DNA of 64,000 nucleotides from Nocardiopsis sp. JB363 (GTDB taxonomy: Bacteria > Actinomycetota > Actinomycetes > Streptosporangiales > Streptosporangiaceae): positions 1 through 64,000 of the forward strand of contig NZ_FRFF01000097.1 of the NCBI RefSeq assembly GCF_900143625.1. The letters run 5' to 3'. The first letter of the stretch is position 1; each line of letters begins with the position of its first letter. This document shows, piece by piece, positions 24,908-32,683 of the stretch. Both the position numbers and the translations under genes were made by a program. The notes beneath the pieces were generated by a model. That model was not told the origin of the DNA and ran no database searches. It saw only the letters and a program-made list of their open reading frames with translations.

Positions 24908-27544
24908 ATGGCCACGCGGCGGCCGAAGGGCACGGACGAGCCGACCGGTTCCGGGCAGAACGCGTCGGCTCCTGGCGGCCAGGCTCCCGCGCCCTCCCCG
25001 CCCAGGGAATCGCGGTCGAGCACGTCGCCGGGGCTGGGGCCTCAGCAGGCGCAGTCCGGCGGGGCAGGTCGGGGCGCGAAGAGCCTCGGGCCCACCCCGG
25101 CAGCTCCGGCCTCGACCGGGAGCCCCGGCCACTCCGCCAGAGTCGGGTCGAAGCCCCTGCCGGGAGACGGGGGCTCGAACGGCGTGCAGCCCGCAGGAGA
25201 AGGCGCGTCGGCAGCCGGCCGGGCAGCGGGATCGGCGACCAAGGCTGCCGACGGCGCTCAGGCGTTGGACAAGGCCTCGAAGGGCCTCGACGGGGCCGGT
25301 GCCAAACTCGCGGGATCGGCCGCGCAGAAGGCGATCGAGGGCGACGGCGGCTCCAAGGGGCGCAGGGAGGCGGGCCGCTATGCCGGCTCGGCCGTCTCCG
25401 GCGCGATCGGCGGTGCCACGAAGGGCGCGGCCGCAGGCGGGGTCGGGGCGGTACCCGGCGCTGTCATCGGCGCGGCCAAGGGAGTCGCGGTCGAGGGCGG
25501 CAAGGACGCGATCAAGGGCGGGAAGAAGGCTCTCGGCGCGGGCGGGACCGGCTATGCCCGCGAGCAGGAGGACCAGGAGTCCCCGGGCTCGAAGGTGGCC
25601 AAGGGAGTCGCCGTGGCCGGCGGCGTCGCCGCCGCTCCTCCGGCCGGGGCCCTCATCGCACTCACGGCCCTGCTCAAGTGGCTGAAGATGCTCATGATGC
25701 AGCTCGCCGCGGCGACGCTGGGCTTCTTACAGTCGCTACTGGCCTGGGTGCTGGCGATCCCGCAGATAATCGGAGCGGCCATCGGCGGCGTCTTCGGCGC
25801 GGTCGGCTCGGCCATCGCCGGCGTCGTAGCGACTGTCGTGGGCGTCACCATCGCCCCTGCAGCGGCGACCGCATCGGCAGGCGTGGCCACGGTCGCGGCG
25901 ATCGCGCTGGTGGCGGGCACGCTCGCCAGCGCGATCATCGACTCCCAGGCGGCGGCGCACGGAGACGGGGGTGGGCGCTCCTCTCACAGCTGCATTGTCA
26001 ACACCGGGTCAGGCCCGATCAGTGTCGGCGATATCGACCCGGACGAGGAGGCGCACGCCCAGGCGGTGTACGAGGTGCTCTCGGGTATGGGCATGCCCGA
26101 TGAGAACATCGCCGGGATCCTTGGCAACTGGGAAATCGAATCCGAGCTCGACCCGACCGGCGTCGAGGGTATCTATGACGAGCCCTACGAGCTCGGCCCG
26201 AAGAAGGAAGCCAAGCTCGACCGCAGTGGGACGAACTACGGGATCGGCCTGGGCCAGTGGACGGCTGGCCGCAATATCAAGCTGCAGGAGTACGCCGAGG
26301 CGGCGGGCGGCGAGTGGTACGACATCGAGATCCAGCTGTCGTTCATGACCGATCCCGACGGCGACAACCCCTCGGACGTGGCGATCATCAAGGGCATGGT
26401 CTCCGAGAAGAAGGGCTCGCCGTCGGAGGCGGCCGAGTACTTCCTCACTCAGTGGGAGCGAGCTGGCGTGCCCGCCCTCGACGCTCGCCAGGAGGCGGCC
26501 GAGAGGTGGTTCGAGGCTATGGATGGTTGGGAGGAGGGTACCGGCTCCGACTCGATCGATGTCGAGCCCGTCAGCGATGGCCCCGAGCAGCTCGACCTCG
26601 GGCAGGTCAAGTCGCATGTACAGGGGGCCGCTGACCTCATCTACTCGGAGTTCAAGGACGGGCCGGGGTCCGGTCTCGAGGGCGCTGGCGGCTACCGCAG
26701 CGGCGGCTCCTCGTACGACGATGAAGCCCATGGTCACCCCGCCGGACTGGCCGTGGACTTCATGGTCGCGCTTGATGGTGAAGGCAAGAAGACGGGCGAC
26801 GCGCTGGCGCAGTACGTCATCGACAACCACGAGGAGCTCGGCGATGTGCGGTACGTGATCTGGCAGCAGCGGATCTGGAACTTCAGCGAGGGCGACACCG
26901 ACTGGCAGCCGATGGGGGACCGCGGCTCTCCGACGCAGAACCATATGGATCACCCGCATGTGAGCTGGAATTCGTCCGGCTCGGTCACCGACGTCGCCCC
27001 GGTCTCGACCGTCTCCTGCTCCGGCGGGGGCTCCGACGGTGGGGGCGAGGGCTCGGTCGGCCTCAAGGACAGCGGCATTGACCTCAAGACGGCCGAGAAG
27101 CTCATGGAGCTGTACAACGAGGAGGCCGACGGAGTCCTGGGGGAGGCGTTCGCCGGCGGAGGCGGACCGGCCAAGTGTAACGGTTCCTACGTGCAGAACT
27201 GCACCTCGTTCTCGTGGTACTTCGTGCACAAGTACGCGCAGTGGGACAAGGGGTACGCGAGCAACAACGGCAAGGACACCGCCCGTGTCATGGCTCAGCT
27301 GCTGGGCACGAAGGCCTCGGACACGCCGACCCCGTACTCGGTCTTCTCCCACGGCAACTCCTCGGCTGCCGGTCACACGGGCATTGTCCTCGGCGTCGAC
27401 GGCGATCGGATCCTCATCGGCGAGGCCGCGTACTGCGCCTTCCCCGGTCGTGCCCGGTGGGTCGAGGCCAGCGAATGGAAGGACGCCGGCTGGTCGTTCA
27501 CCGACCTCTCCGACCGCATCGAGGGAGGCGAGGTGAAGGTCTGA
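24908..27544 (+). CDS. Three-domain peptidoglycan hydrolase of the transfer system
   Basis: An 878-residue protein. Residues 1-240 are a disordered Ala/Gly/Pro-rich cytoplasmic region. Residues 245-346 hold several hydrophobic segments that anchor it in the membrane. Then come a phage-type lysozyme domain (about 380-545; AGILGNWEIESELDP and YGIGLGQWTAGRN), a middle domain like those called ARB_07466-like (about 575-690; HPAGLAVDFMV, YVIWQQRIWN, MDHPHVSWN), and a C-terminal CHAP amidase/endopeptidase (about 745-860; C765 in QNCTSFSWYF, H823 in AGHTGIVLG). Such enzymes open the cell wall for the transfer channel, as VirB1 does. AGGAG precedes the ATG, 33 bases after the previous gene. Confidence 0.85.
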   Translation: MATRRPKGTDEPTGSGQNASAPGGQAPAPSPPRESRSSTSPGLGPQQAQSGGAGRGAKSLGPTPAAPASTGSPGHSARVGSKPLPGDGGSNGVQPAGEGASAAGRAAGSATKAADGAQALDKASKGLDGAGAKLAGSAAQKAIEGDGGSKGRREAGRYAGSAVSGAIGGATKGAAAGGVGAVPGAVIGAAKGVAVEGGKDAIKGGKKALGAGGTGYAREQEDQESPGSKVAKGVAVAGGVAAAPPAGALIALTALLKWLKMLMMQLAAATLGFLQSLLAWVLAIPQIIGAAIGGVFGAVGSAIAGVVATVVGVTIAPAAATASAGVATVAAIALVAGTLASAIIDSQAAAHGDGGGRSSHSCIVNTGSGPISVGDIDPDEEAHAQAVYEVLSGMGMPDENIAGILGNWEIESELDPTGVEGIYDEPYELGPKKEAKLDRSGTNYGIGLGQWTAGRNIKLQEYAEAAGGEWYDIEIQLSFMTDPDGDNPSDVAIIKGMVSEKKGSPSEAAEYFLTQWERAGVPALDARQEAAERWFEAMDGWEEGTGSDSIDVEPVSDGPEQLDLGQVKSHVQGAADLIYSEFKDGPGSGLEGAGGYRSGGSSYDDEAHGHPAGLAVDFMVALDGEGKKTGDALAQYVIDNHEELGDVRYVIWQQRIWNFSEGDTDWQPMGDRGSPTQNHMDHPHVSWNSSGSVTDVAPVSTVSCSGGGSDGGGEGSVGLKDSGIDLKTAEKLMELYNEEADGVLGEAFAGGGGPAKCNGSYVQNCTSFSWYFVHKYAQWDKGYASNNGKDTARVMAQLLGTKASDTPTPYSVFSHGNSSAAGHTGIVLGVDGDRILIGEAAYCAFPGRARWVEASEWKDAGWSFTDLSDRIEGGEVKV

Positions 27545-27566
27545 TCGAGCGCAGGCCGCGTCCTCG

Positions 27567-27601
27567 GGCCCGTGATCGCTTCGAGCGGTCACGGGCCTTT
27601 T
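27567..27601 (+). terminator. Rho-independent terminator
   Basis: GGCCCGTGATCGCT pairs with AGCGGTCACGGGCC around a TCG loop (one G-T pair) and is followed by TTTT. It ends the first transfer operon after the wall hydrolase. Confidence 0.85.
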
Positions 27602-27704
27602 CGCGCCTCGATATCGAACGGTCGCACCACTCGGACTCAAATAGTCTTTCACGGTACAATCAAGTCATCTTTCGATGAGAACGGATCGTCATGGAGGATC
27701 GAGT

Positions 27705-28682
27705 GTGAGTAGGGACGAGGATGCCGGCCCGCAGCCGGACGCGGACGAGGGGACCGTCTCGGACCGGGACCTGTCGGTGAGGGCAAAGCTGAAGGCCATC
27801 GCGGCCAACCGCAGGCCTGTGCGGAGGATGACCGGCGCAGAGCTGGAGTCGGCCTTTGACGGTTGGGCCATCGAGAAGCGGGCGCAGCTGGCCGCGCGCA
27901 CGCCCGAGGACAACGCCCGTGCCCTACGCAAGGCAGGCGTGGCCACCATCGGTGCTGTAGTCCTCGCCCTGCTCGCGGTCGCGGCCGTGTCCGAGGAGGA
28001 CTACCGGACCCAGCAGGCCGAGAACTCCGAGCGGATCGCATCACTGACGCACGAAGTCGCCCAAGCCGAGAAGCCCCGGGACCACGAGGAGTCCAAGGCC
28101 GCGCTCACCGCTCTGGCCACAGACGTCTCCGAGAAGGCCGAGTCAGTCGCGAAGGAGCAACAGGGCTTCATCGATCTCTACCTCAGGGCCGCATCGGCCC
28201 CCGCACTCGGCGACGGCGCTCCGAGTACGGAGATGGAGGACGTGGCCGAGCACCGCCGAACGCTGTCACCATACTTCGCCGACGAAACCCTCGTCCTCGA
28301 CGACGCCGAGGCCTACCAGTGGTCAACGGCCGTCTCGCACGGCCCAGGCACGATCGATCCTCGCTACGCCTGGTACGTCCGCCATGACGGGCGCACCCCG
28401 TCGCCGGAGTCGGCCTCGACCTGGGCTGTGGAGTCGGCGATGCCGGTCGTGGGTGAGGAGAGCCTGGCCCACGCGGTGTGGACGTGCACCGACACGAAGA
28501 CCGAGGACGTTCTGGCGTGGGCGAGCGCCGACTTCGACGGCGAGACGGGCACGTTCGTCGATCTCGATCTCGTCGTCACCACCGCCGGCGCCGAGCACCT
28601 GAGCGCCGATGAGTCCGGCATCACGCCGAAGAAGACCCCGGAGAAGGACGGGGGACGAAGTGAGCGTGCGGCCGATGACTGA
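27705..28682 (+). CDS. Single-pass membrane protein, first of four tandem relatives
   Basis: A 325-residue protein: a charged cytoplasmic N-terminus (about 1-75), one transmembrane helix (about 77-95, AGVATIGAVVLALLAVAAV), then a helical region and an outer domain. The C-terminal block DVLAWASADFDGETGTFVDL recurs closely in the third protein of the group (VLAWASADYDLTGQTFSEI). Topology resembles VirB8 or Mce-associated proteins, but I cannot show homology. I start at GTG 27705 because GGAGGATC lies 7 bases upstream; an in-frame ATG at 27675 has no ribosome-binding site. It overlaps the next gene. Confidence 0.65.
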   Translation: MSRDEDAGPQPDADEGTVSDRDLSVRAKLKAIAANRRPVRRMTGAELESAFDGWAIEKRAQLAARTPEDNARALRKAGVATIGAVVLALLAVAAVSEEDYRTQQAENSERIASLTHEVAQAEKPRDHEESKAALTALATDVSEKAESVAKEQQGFIDLYLRAASAPALGDGAPSTEMEDVAEHRRTLSPYFADETLVLDDAEAYQWSTAVSHGPGTIDPRYAWYVRHDGRTPSPESASTWAVESAMPVVGEESLAHAVWTCTDTKTEDVLAWASADFDGETGTFVDLDLVVTTAGAEHLSADESGITPKKTPEKDGGRSERAADD

Positions 28683-29349
28683 CCGACCGGGGTTTCTCCG
28701 GCGCAACCTCTGGGTGCTCATAACCGCCACGGTGCTCGTGGCCGCGTGCATCGGGGCCGGGCTGCAGCAGATGGAGCGCAGCCGCGGACTCGACGCCCAG
28801 TCCGGGGAGATCGTTGACCTCGAAAGGCGGCTGGCCACGGCCCGGGTCGCCGATGACGAGGCAGCCGAGGCCAACACCTACGAGGCCCTCGGAGTGACGA
28901 AGTCGAGGCTGGCCGCCGACCGGGCGGTCATCGACGACGTGCTCGTCACGGCCTTCACCTGGGACGACGGCAAGTCCTACGAGGCGGCCCGGGCGGACCT
29001 CGTCGACAGCTTCGGCCTCGATGAGAAGGGTCCTTTCCTCACCGAGTTCATGCCGCCGGCGACCCGCACCGTCGTCGACCGCACGAGCCAGTACTACATC
29101 GACGCCGTGGGCCTGGTCTTCTCCCTCGGCGAGGACGTCGACGTCGACTCGACGAGGGTCATCGGCACGGATTACGAGTACGCCGTGGTGGCCGACATCG
29201 ACGTCAGCTCGAGCAACGTGCTTCCTGGCTCCGACGGGGCAACGCCGACCGAGACGAGGCGGATGCTTCTGCGTATCACCGTCGACGGTGAGGGAGAGGT
29301 CACGGCGCTGACGGGAGTCCCTCCCTCGGAGAGGACTCAATCGAGCTGA
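28660..29349 (+). CDS. Single-pass membrane protein, second of four tandem relatives
   Basis: A 229-residue protein with one transmembrane helix at about 18-35 (LWVLITATVLVAACIGAGL), a coiled-coil-like stretch (EIVDLERRLATARVADDE), and an outer domain ending in YEYAVVADIDVSSSNVLPG and RMLLRITVDGEGEVTALTG. It overlaps the end of the previous gene. GGGGGACGAA precedes the GTG at 28660; an ATG at 28675 is the alternative. Confidence 0.62.
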   Translation: MSVRPMTDRPGFLRRNLWVLITATVLVAACIGAGLQQMERSRGLDAQSGEIVDLERRLATARVADDEAAEANTYEALGVTKSRLAADRAVIDDVLVTAFTWDDGKSYEAARADLVDSFGLDEKGPFLTEFMPPATRTVVDRTSQYYIDAVGLVFSLGEDVDVDSTRVIGTDYEYAVVADIDVSSSNVLPGSDGATPTETRRMLLRITVDGEGEVTALTGVPPSERTQSS

Positions 29350-29429
29350 TAGCCATCTATCCATCATTAAATTATTGATCTTTATACGATTAGCATGGCA
29401 AGTGAGTGGAAGAGTGAGTCGAGGAACGA

Positions 29430-30260
29430 ATGGTGTCAACAAAAGCGAAGAGGACCGCCGCCGATGAGGACATGACCGAGGCCGCGCCGCGGCGGACCTT
29501 CGTCACGCCCGCCAACAGGCGAGTCGAGGCGAAGCAGGGGCCGGACGGAGACGGGCCCTCACACGAGGGCTCGGAGGACGACGAACAGCTGTTGGCCACC
29601 CACGCCGTGGTGACCGGAGTGATCATGGTCGTGATCGCCCTCGTCGCCGGCGTGCTCGCCTTCGGCTCCTCTGGCTCGATCGGTCCCGAAGTGAGCAGAG
29701 CTGACGCGAAGGAGATCTTCGGCCTGCGCGAGGAGATCCACCTCGCCGAGGCCCGCACTGAAGAGCTGCCCAAGGTCCGAGACGCCGAGCGCGGACTCGT
29801 CAAGGCGATGGCCTCGGCCGACCGAGTCGCGGCCCTGCAGAACGACTACCGACAGCTCACGCCACGGATCGAGGCCGCCGACGGTGTGCTCGACCCCGTG
29901 CTGGTGGCCTCGAACCGCCGCGACCTCACTCCCCTGTTCACGCCTTCGGTCGACGCCTCAGCGCTTGACCCCTGGTACCTACTCGCCTCCGACGCCTCGG
30001 TGCCGGAAGCCGTGGGCATCCCCGCCAGCTTCGACTCAGGCTTCGAGTGGATCGTGGCGACTCCGACCACCGTCGAGGTCACCGGGATGATCCCGGTGAC
30101 CTGGCAGGCCATCGAGCGCCACCCCGCCAAGGGCCAGGACCCGGCGGTGCTCGCCTGGGCGTCGGCGGACTACGACCTCACCGGCCAGACCTTCTCGGAG
30201 ATCCGCACCGGCATGACGGTCCAGGGTGCAGCCCGCGGCGTGGAGGTGAAGCAGGGATGA
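29430..30260 (+). CDS. Single-pass membrane protein, third of four tandem relatives
   Basis: A 276-residue protein with one transmembrane helix at about 59-78 (VVTGVIMVVIALVAGVLAFG). The cytoplasmic N-terminus is charged. The outer part shares the AVLAWASADYDLTGQTFSEI block with the first protein of the group. An AT-rich island (29,350-29,400) lies before it, so it may have its own promoter, and GAGGA precedes the ATG. It overlaps the next gene by ATGA. Confidence 0.62.
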   Translation: MVSTKAKRTAADEDMTEAAPRRTFVTPANRRVEAKQGPDGDGPSHEGSEDDEQLLATHAVVTGVIMVVIALVAGVLAFGSSGSIGPEVSRADAKEIFGLREEIHLAEARTEELPKVRDAERGLVKAMASADRVAALQNDYRQLTPRIEAADGVLDPVLVASNRRDLTPLFTPSVDASALDPWYLLASDASVPEAVGIPASFDSGFEWIVATPTTVEVTGMIPVTWQAIERHPAKGQDPAVLAWASADYDLTGQTFSEIRTGMTVQGAARGVEVKQG

Positions 30261-30967
30261 AGCAGGACCTGGGCGCGTGGGTGAAGAAGCGCGCCAACAC
30301 CGTCTTCCTCAGCATTTGCGCCAGCCTCCTGGCACTGTCCGTGACCAGCCTGGTCATGGCGCTGAGCCCCGGCGACCAGGCCTCGTCGGCCGAGCAGGCC
30401 GCGGGTATCAAGGCCGGGCTGGTCGAGGACAAGGAGGGGGCCGAGGGCGAGCTGGCAACCAGGCACTCCGAGCTGCTCGCCGAGCTCGGCGGGATCGACG
30501 CGGACAGGATCAAGCGCGACCGGAGGGTCATCAGAACCTTCGTGCTTTCGCTGGCCGAGGCACCGGCGTCGTCGAGGTCAGTGCGCGATGAGCAGATCAG
30601 CCTCGATGCCCGCTGGGACGTCCTCGGACCGGACTCGCGCACGCTCACCGAGTTCACGCCCGAATGGATGGCCACGGGTGAGGGCCGGCACTACCGGTTG
30701 ACCGACCTCGACATCCAGGTCGCGGGCATCAGCGGCCTCGACTACAGCTACGCCGCCCTGGCACGGCTCGAGCCGGACGAGGACGGGGCCCAGTTCGTCT
30801 TTGTGACCGCGACGACCAAGCAGGATGGCGCGCTCACCGAGGCCGTGGCCTACCGAGCCTCAAACGCGAGCCGGGCGGGGCTGGAGGCCGCGGACGGAAG
30901 CCGAGCGACGAAGGACGAGAGTGCTGAGCCGACGATCGAGCCCTCGGCAGGAGACGGCGAGGACTGA
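30257..30967 (+). CDS. Single-pass membrane protein, fourth of four tandem relatives
   Basis: A 236-residue protein with a helix at about 17-36 (VFLSICASLLALSVTSLVMA), a coiled-coil-like segment after it, and an outer domain with GLDYSYAALARLEPDEDG, which resembles TDYEYAVVADIDV in the second protein. The ATGA overlap at its start implies translational coupling with the third gene. Confidence 0.62.
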   Translation: MKQDLGAWVKKRANTVFLSICASLLALSVTSLVMALSPGDQASSAEQAAGIKAGLVEDKEGAEGELATRHSELLAELGGIDADRIKRDRRVIRTFVLSLAEAPASSRSVRDEQISLDARWDVLGPDSRTLTEFTPEWMATGEGRHYRLTDLDIQVAGISGLDYSYAALARLEPDEDGAQFVFVTATTKQDGALTEAVAYRASNASRAGLEAADGSRATKDESAEPTIEPSAGDGED

Positions 30968-31013
30968 CGGACGCCCACCCAAGACGACGAAGAACAAAAG
31001 GGGCGAGGACGCG

Positions 31014-31556
31014 ATGACACTGACCGCCGAGCGCACCAGGACGACCACCGATACCGAGGAGACGGACTACGCCCCCCGCTCGGGCCTGCCGGACAAAGAG
31101 CCCCGCCCGAGCCTGGGCAGGCGACTGCTCGACGACCTCAAGGGCGCGAACAAGCCCAAGAGTCGGGCGACAAAGAAGAAGCACTGGGCCAAGGCCGGGT
31201 TCATCCGCGCCTCGATCCTCGTCTTCGACTGGCTACTCATATTCACGACCGCCACCTCGCTCGTGCCCGCCCTGGGCGCGTGGCTGCACATGGAGTCGGG
31301 AGCGGCCGCGCCCGGCGTGGGCGTCGACGGCCTCATTGCGGTGTGGCTGGTGCCGCTGTTGTTCGTCGTCGGGATGCTCATGATCGGCGAGGTCACGATC
31401 ATGCGGGCCCTGTGGCGGGCCGGGACACGAAAGATCGAGCGGATGCGCGCGCAGCCGGAGTCCGAGGCCGACGGTCCTGAGCGCGCCCGCCCGGGGCGGG
31501 AGAAGACCACCACGAGCAGTGGAAGCAAGCGGAGGAACCGGAAGCGGAGGAAATGA
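31014..31556 (+). CDS. Two-helix membrane protein
   Basis: A 180-residue protein with a basic cytoplasmic N-terminus, two transmembrane helices (about 66-84 ASILVFDWLLIFTTATSLV and 105-125 GLIAVWLVPLLFVVGMLMIG) and a very basic C-terminus ending KRRNRKRRK. It is probably an inner-membrane part of the transfer complex. GGGGCGAGGA precedes the ATG, and its stop overlaps the next start (ATGA). Confidence 0.65.
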   Translation: MTLTAERTRTTTDTEETDYAPRSGLPDKEPRPSLGRRLLDDLKGANKPKSRATKKKHWAKAGFIRASILVFDWLLIFTTATSLVPALGAWLHMESGAAAPGVGVDGLIAVWLVPLLFVVGMLMIGEVTIMRALWRAGTRKIERMRAQPESEADGPERARPGREKTTTSSGSKRRNRKRRK

Positions 31557-32587
31557 TGCGGACTGCAGGACTGACAATGGCCGACGTGTGGGCCGAGCGC
31601 GTGCTCAACCTGAGAGGGGTCAAGACCCAGCGCTTCGAGCGGATCCCGGCCACGGTCGGAGTGCTCATCAACACGATCGAGCTGGCCCACCACGGCCAGG
31701 ACCAGAAGTACCGGCCCTACCTGCACGGCATCGGCGAGATGCGCACCATCGCACTGCCCGAGGGGATGCCCCACGGGCTGACCGAGCTGACGTACCCGGT
31801 CGGCTCGGAGCAGATCGACGTGTTCTACGAGTTCGACGACGCCCAGCTCGTCCACCTGGCTCAGAAGGGCTACTTCCAACCCGGCTTTCGCGTGCCCGAC
31901 GGCCGGGTCACCGGCGTGGAATGGGAGCTGCCAGCTGAGATCGACGCGGTCGTGCTCGCCCCCGACCCCGGCGTCGACGGTGGCCATTTGCCGGTCGTCT
32001 TCGCCCACGTCCACCGCCGCGGCGACCTGCCCACCAGCCTGGAGACCTCCGGCTACGACCTGGCCGCCTATTTCGACGACTTCTCCCGTTCTGGGGTCGA
32101 AGTCGCCGACAAGCGCACGGTGGACATCCGCTCCGGCGAGCTCGACAGTCTCTTCGGCGAGGACGTCTACGACGTCGAGTCCGTCCGCGAGGACCGCGAG
32201 GCCGTCGCCGAGCTCACGGTCGTCGACGAGTTCGACGGGCGCAGGCGGGAGATCGAGGACGCCATCGAAGCCGAGCGCCAGGCGTTCCAGGCCGGACTGG
32301 CCGCAGAGGAGGGCACGCCCGAGCACCTCTACGCTCAGCAGGTGGCGTCCTCGCTGGTCGAGAGCGACGAGGGCAAGAAGGACGACGACCGGGAAAGGGC
32401 CGGGCGGATGGCCCCGTCGCCGGTGCGCGAGCCGGTCGAGGCGGACCCGGAAGACGTCGACTTCGGCTTCGGCGACGAGGCCATCCCCGCAACCGGCCCG
32501 TCCTCGCTCGAGCGACGCAAGGCCGAAGTCGCCGCCCGCGCCGCCGAGCTCGATCAGGCGTCGAGCGAGGACGGGCGGGAGTACTGA
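31553..32587 (+). CDS. Cytoplasmic protein of unknown function in the transfer operon
   Basis: A 344-residue protein without membrane segments. The first 170 or so residues look globular (ERIPATVGVLINTIELAHHG, IDVFYEFDDAQLVHLAQKGY). The C-terminal half is acidic and helical. It is coupled to the membrane gene before it and precedes the relaxase. I recognise no family. Confidence 0.6.
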   Translation: MMRTAGLTMADVWAERVLNLRGVKTQRFERIPATVGVLINTIELAHHGQDQKYRPYLHGIGEMRTIALPEGMPHGLTELTYPVGSEQIDVFYEFDDAQLVHLAQKGYFQPGFRVPDGRVTGVEWELPAEIDAVVLAPDPGVDGGHLPVVFAHVHRRGDLPTSLETSGYDLAAYFDDFSRSGVEVADKRTVDIRSGELDSLFGEDVYDVESVREDREAVAELTVVDEFDGRRREIEDAIEAERQAFQAGLAAEEGTPEHLYAQQVASSLVESDEGKKDDDRERAGRMAPSPVREPVEADPEDVDFGFGDEAIPATGPSSLERRKAEVAARAAELDQASSEDGREY

Positions 32588-32683
32588 GGCTCGCACGGGC
32601 GCGACACCAGACCGACCAGCCCCGGAACGCGTGGACTTCATTCGCGGGCCGGAGTTGGTCCCATCAAAGGGAGGACCAGGGCC

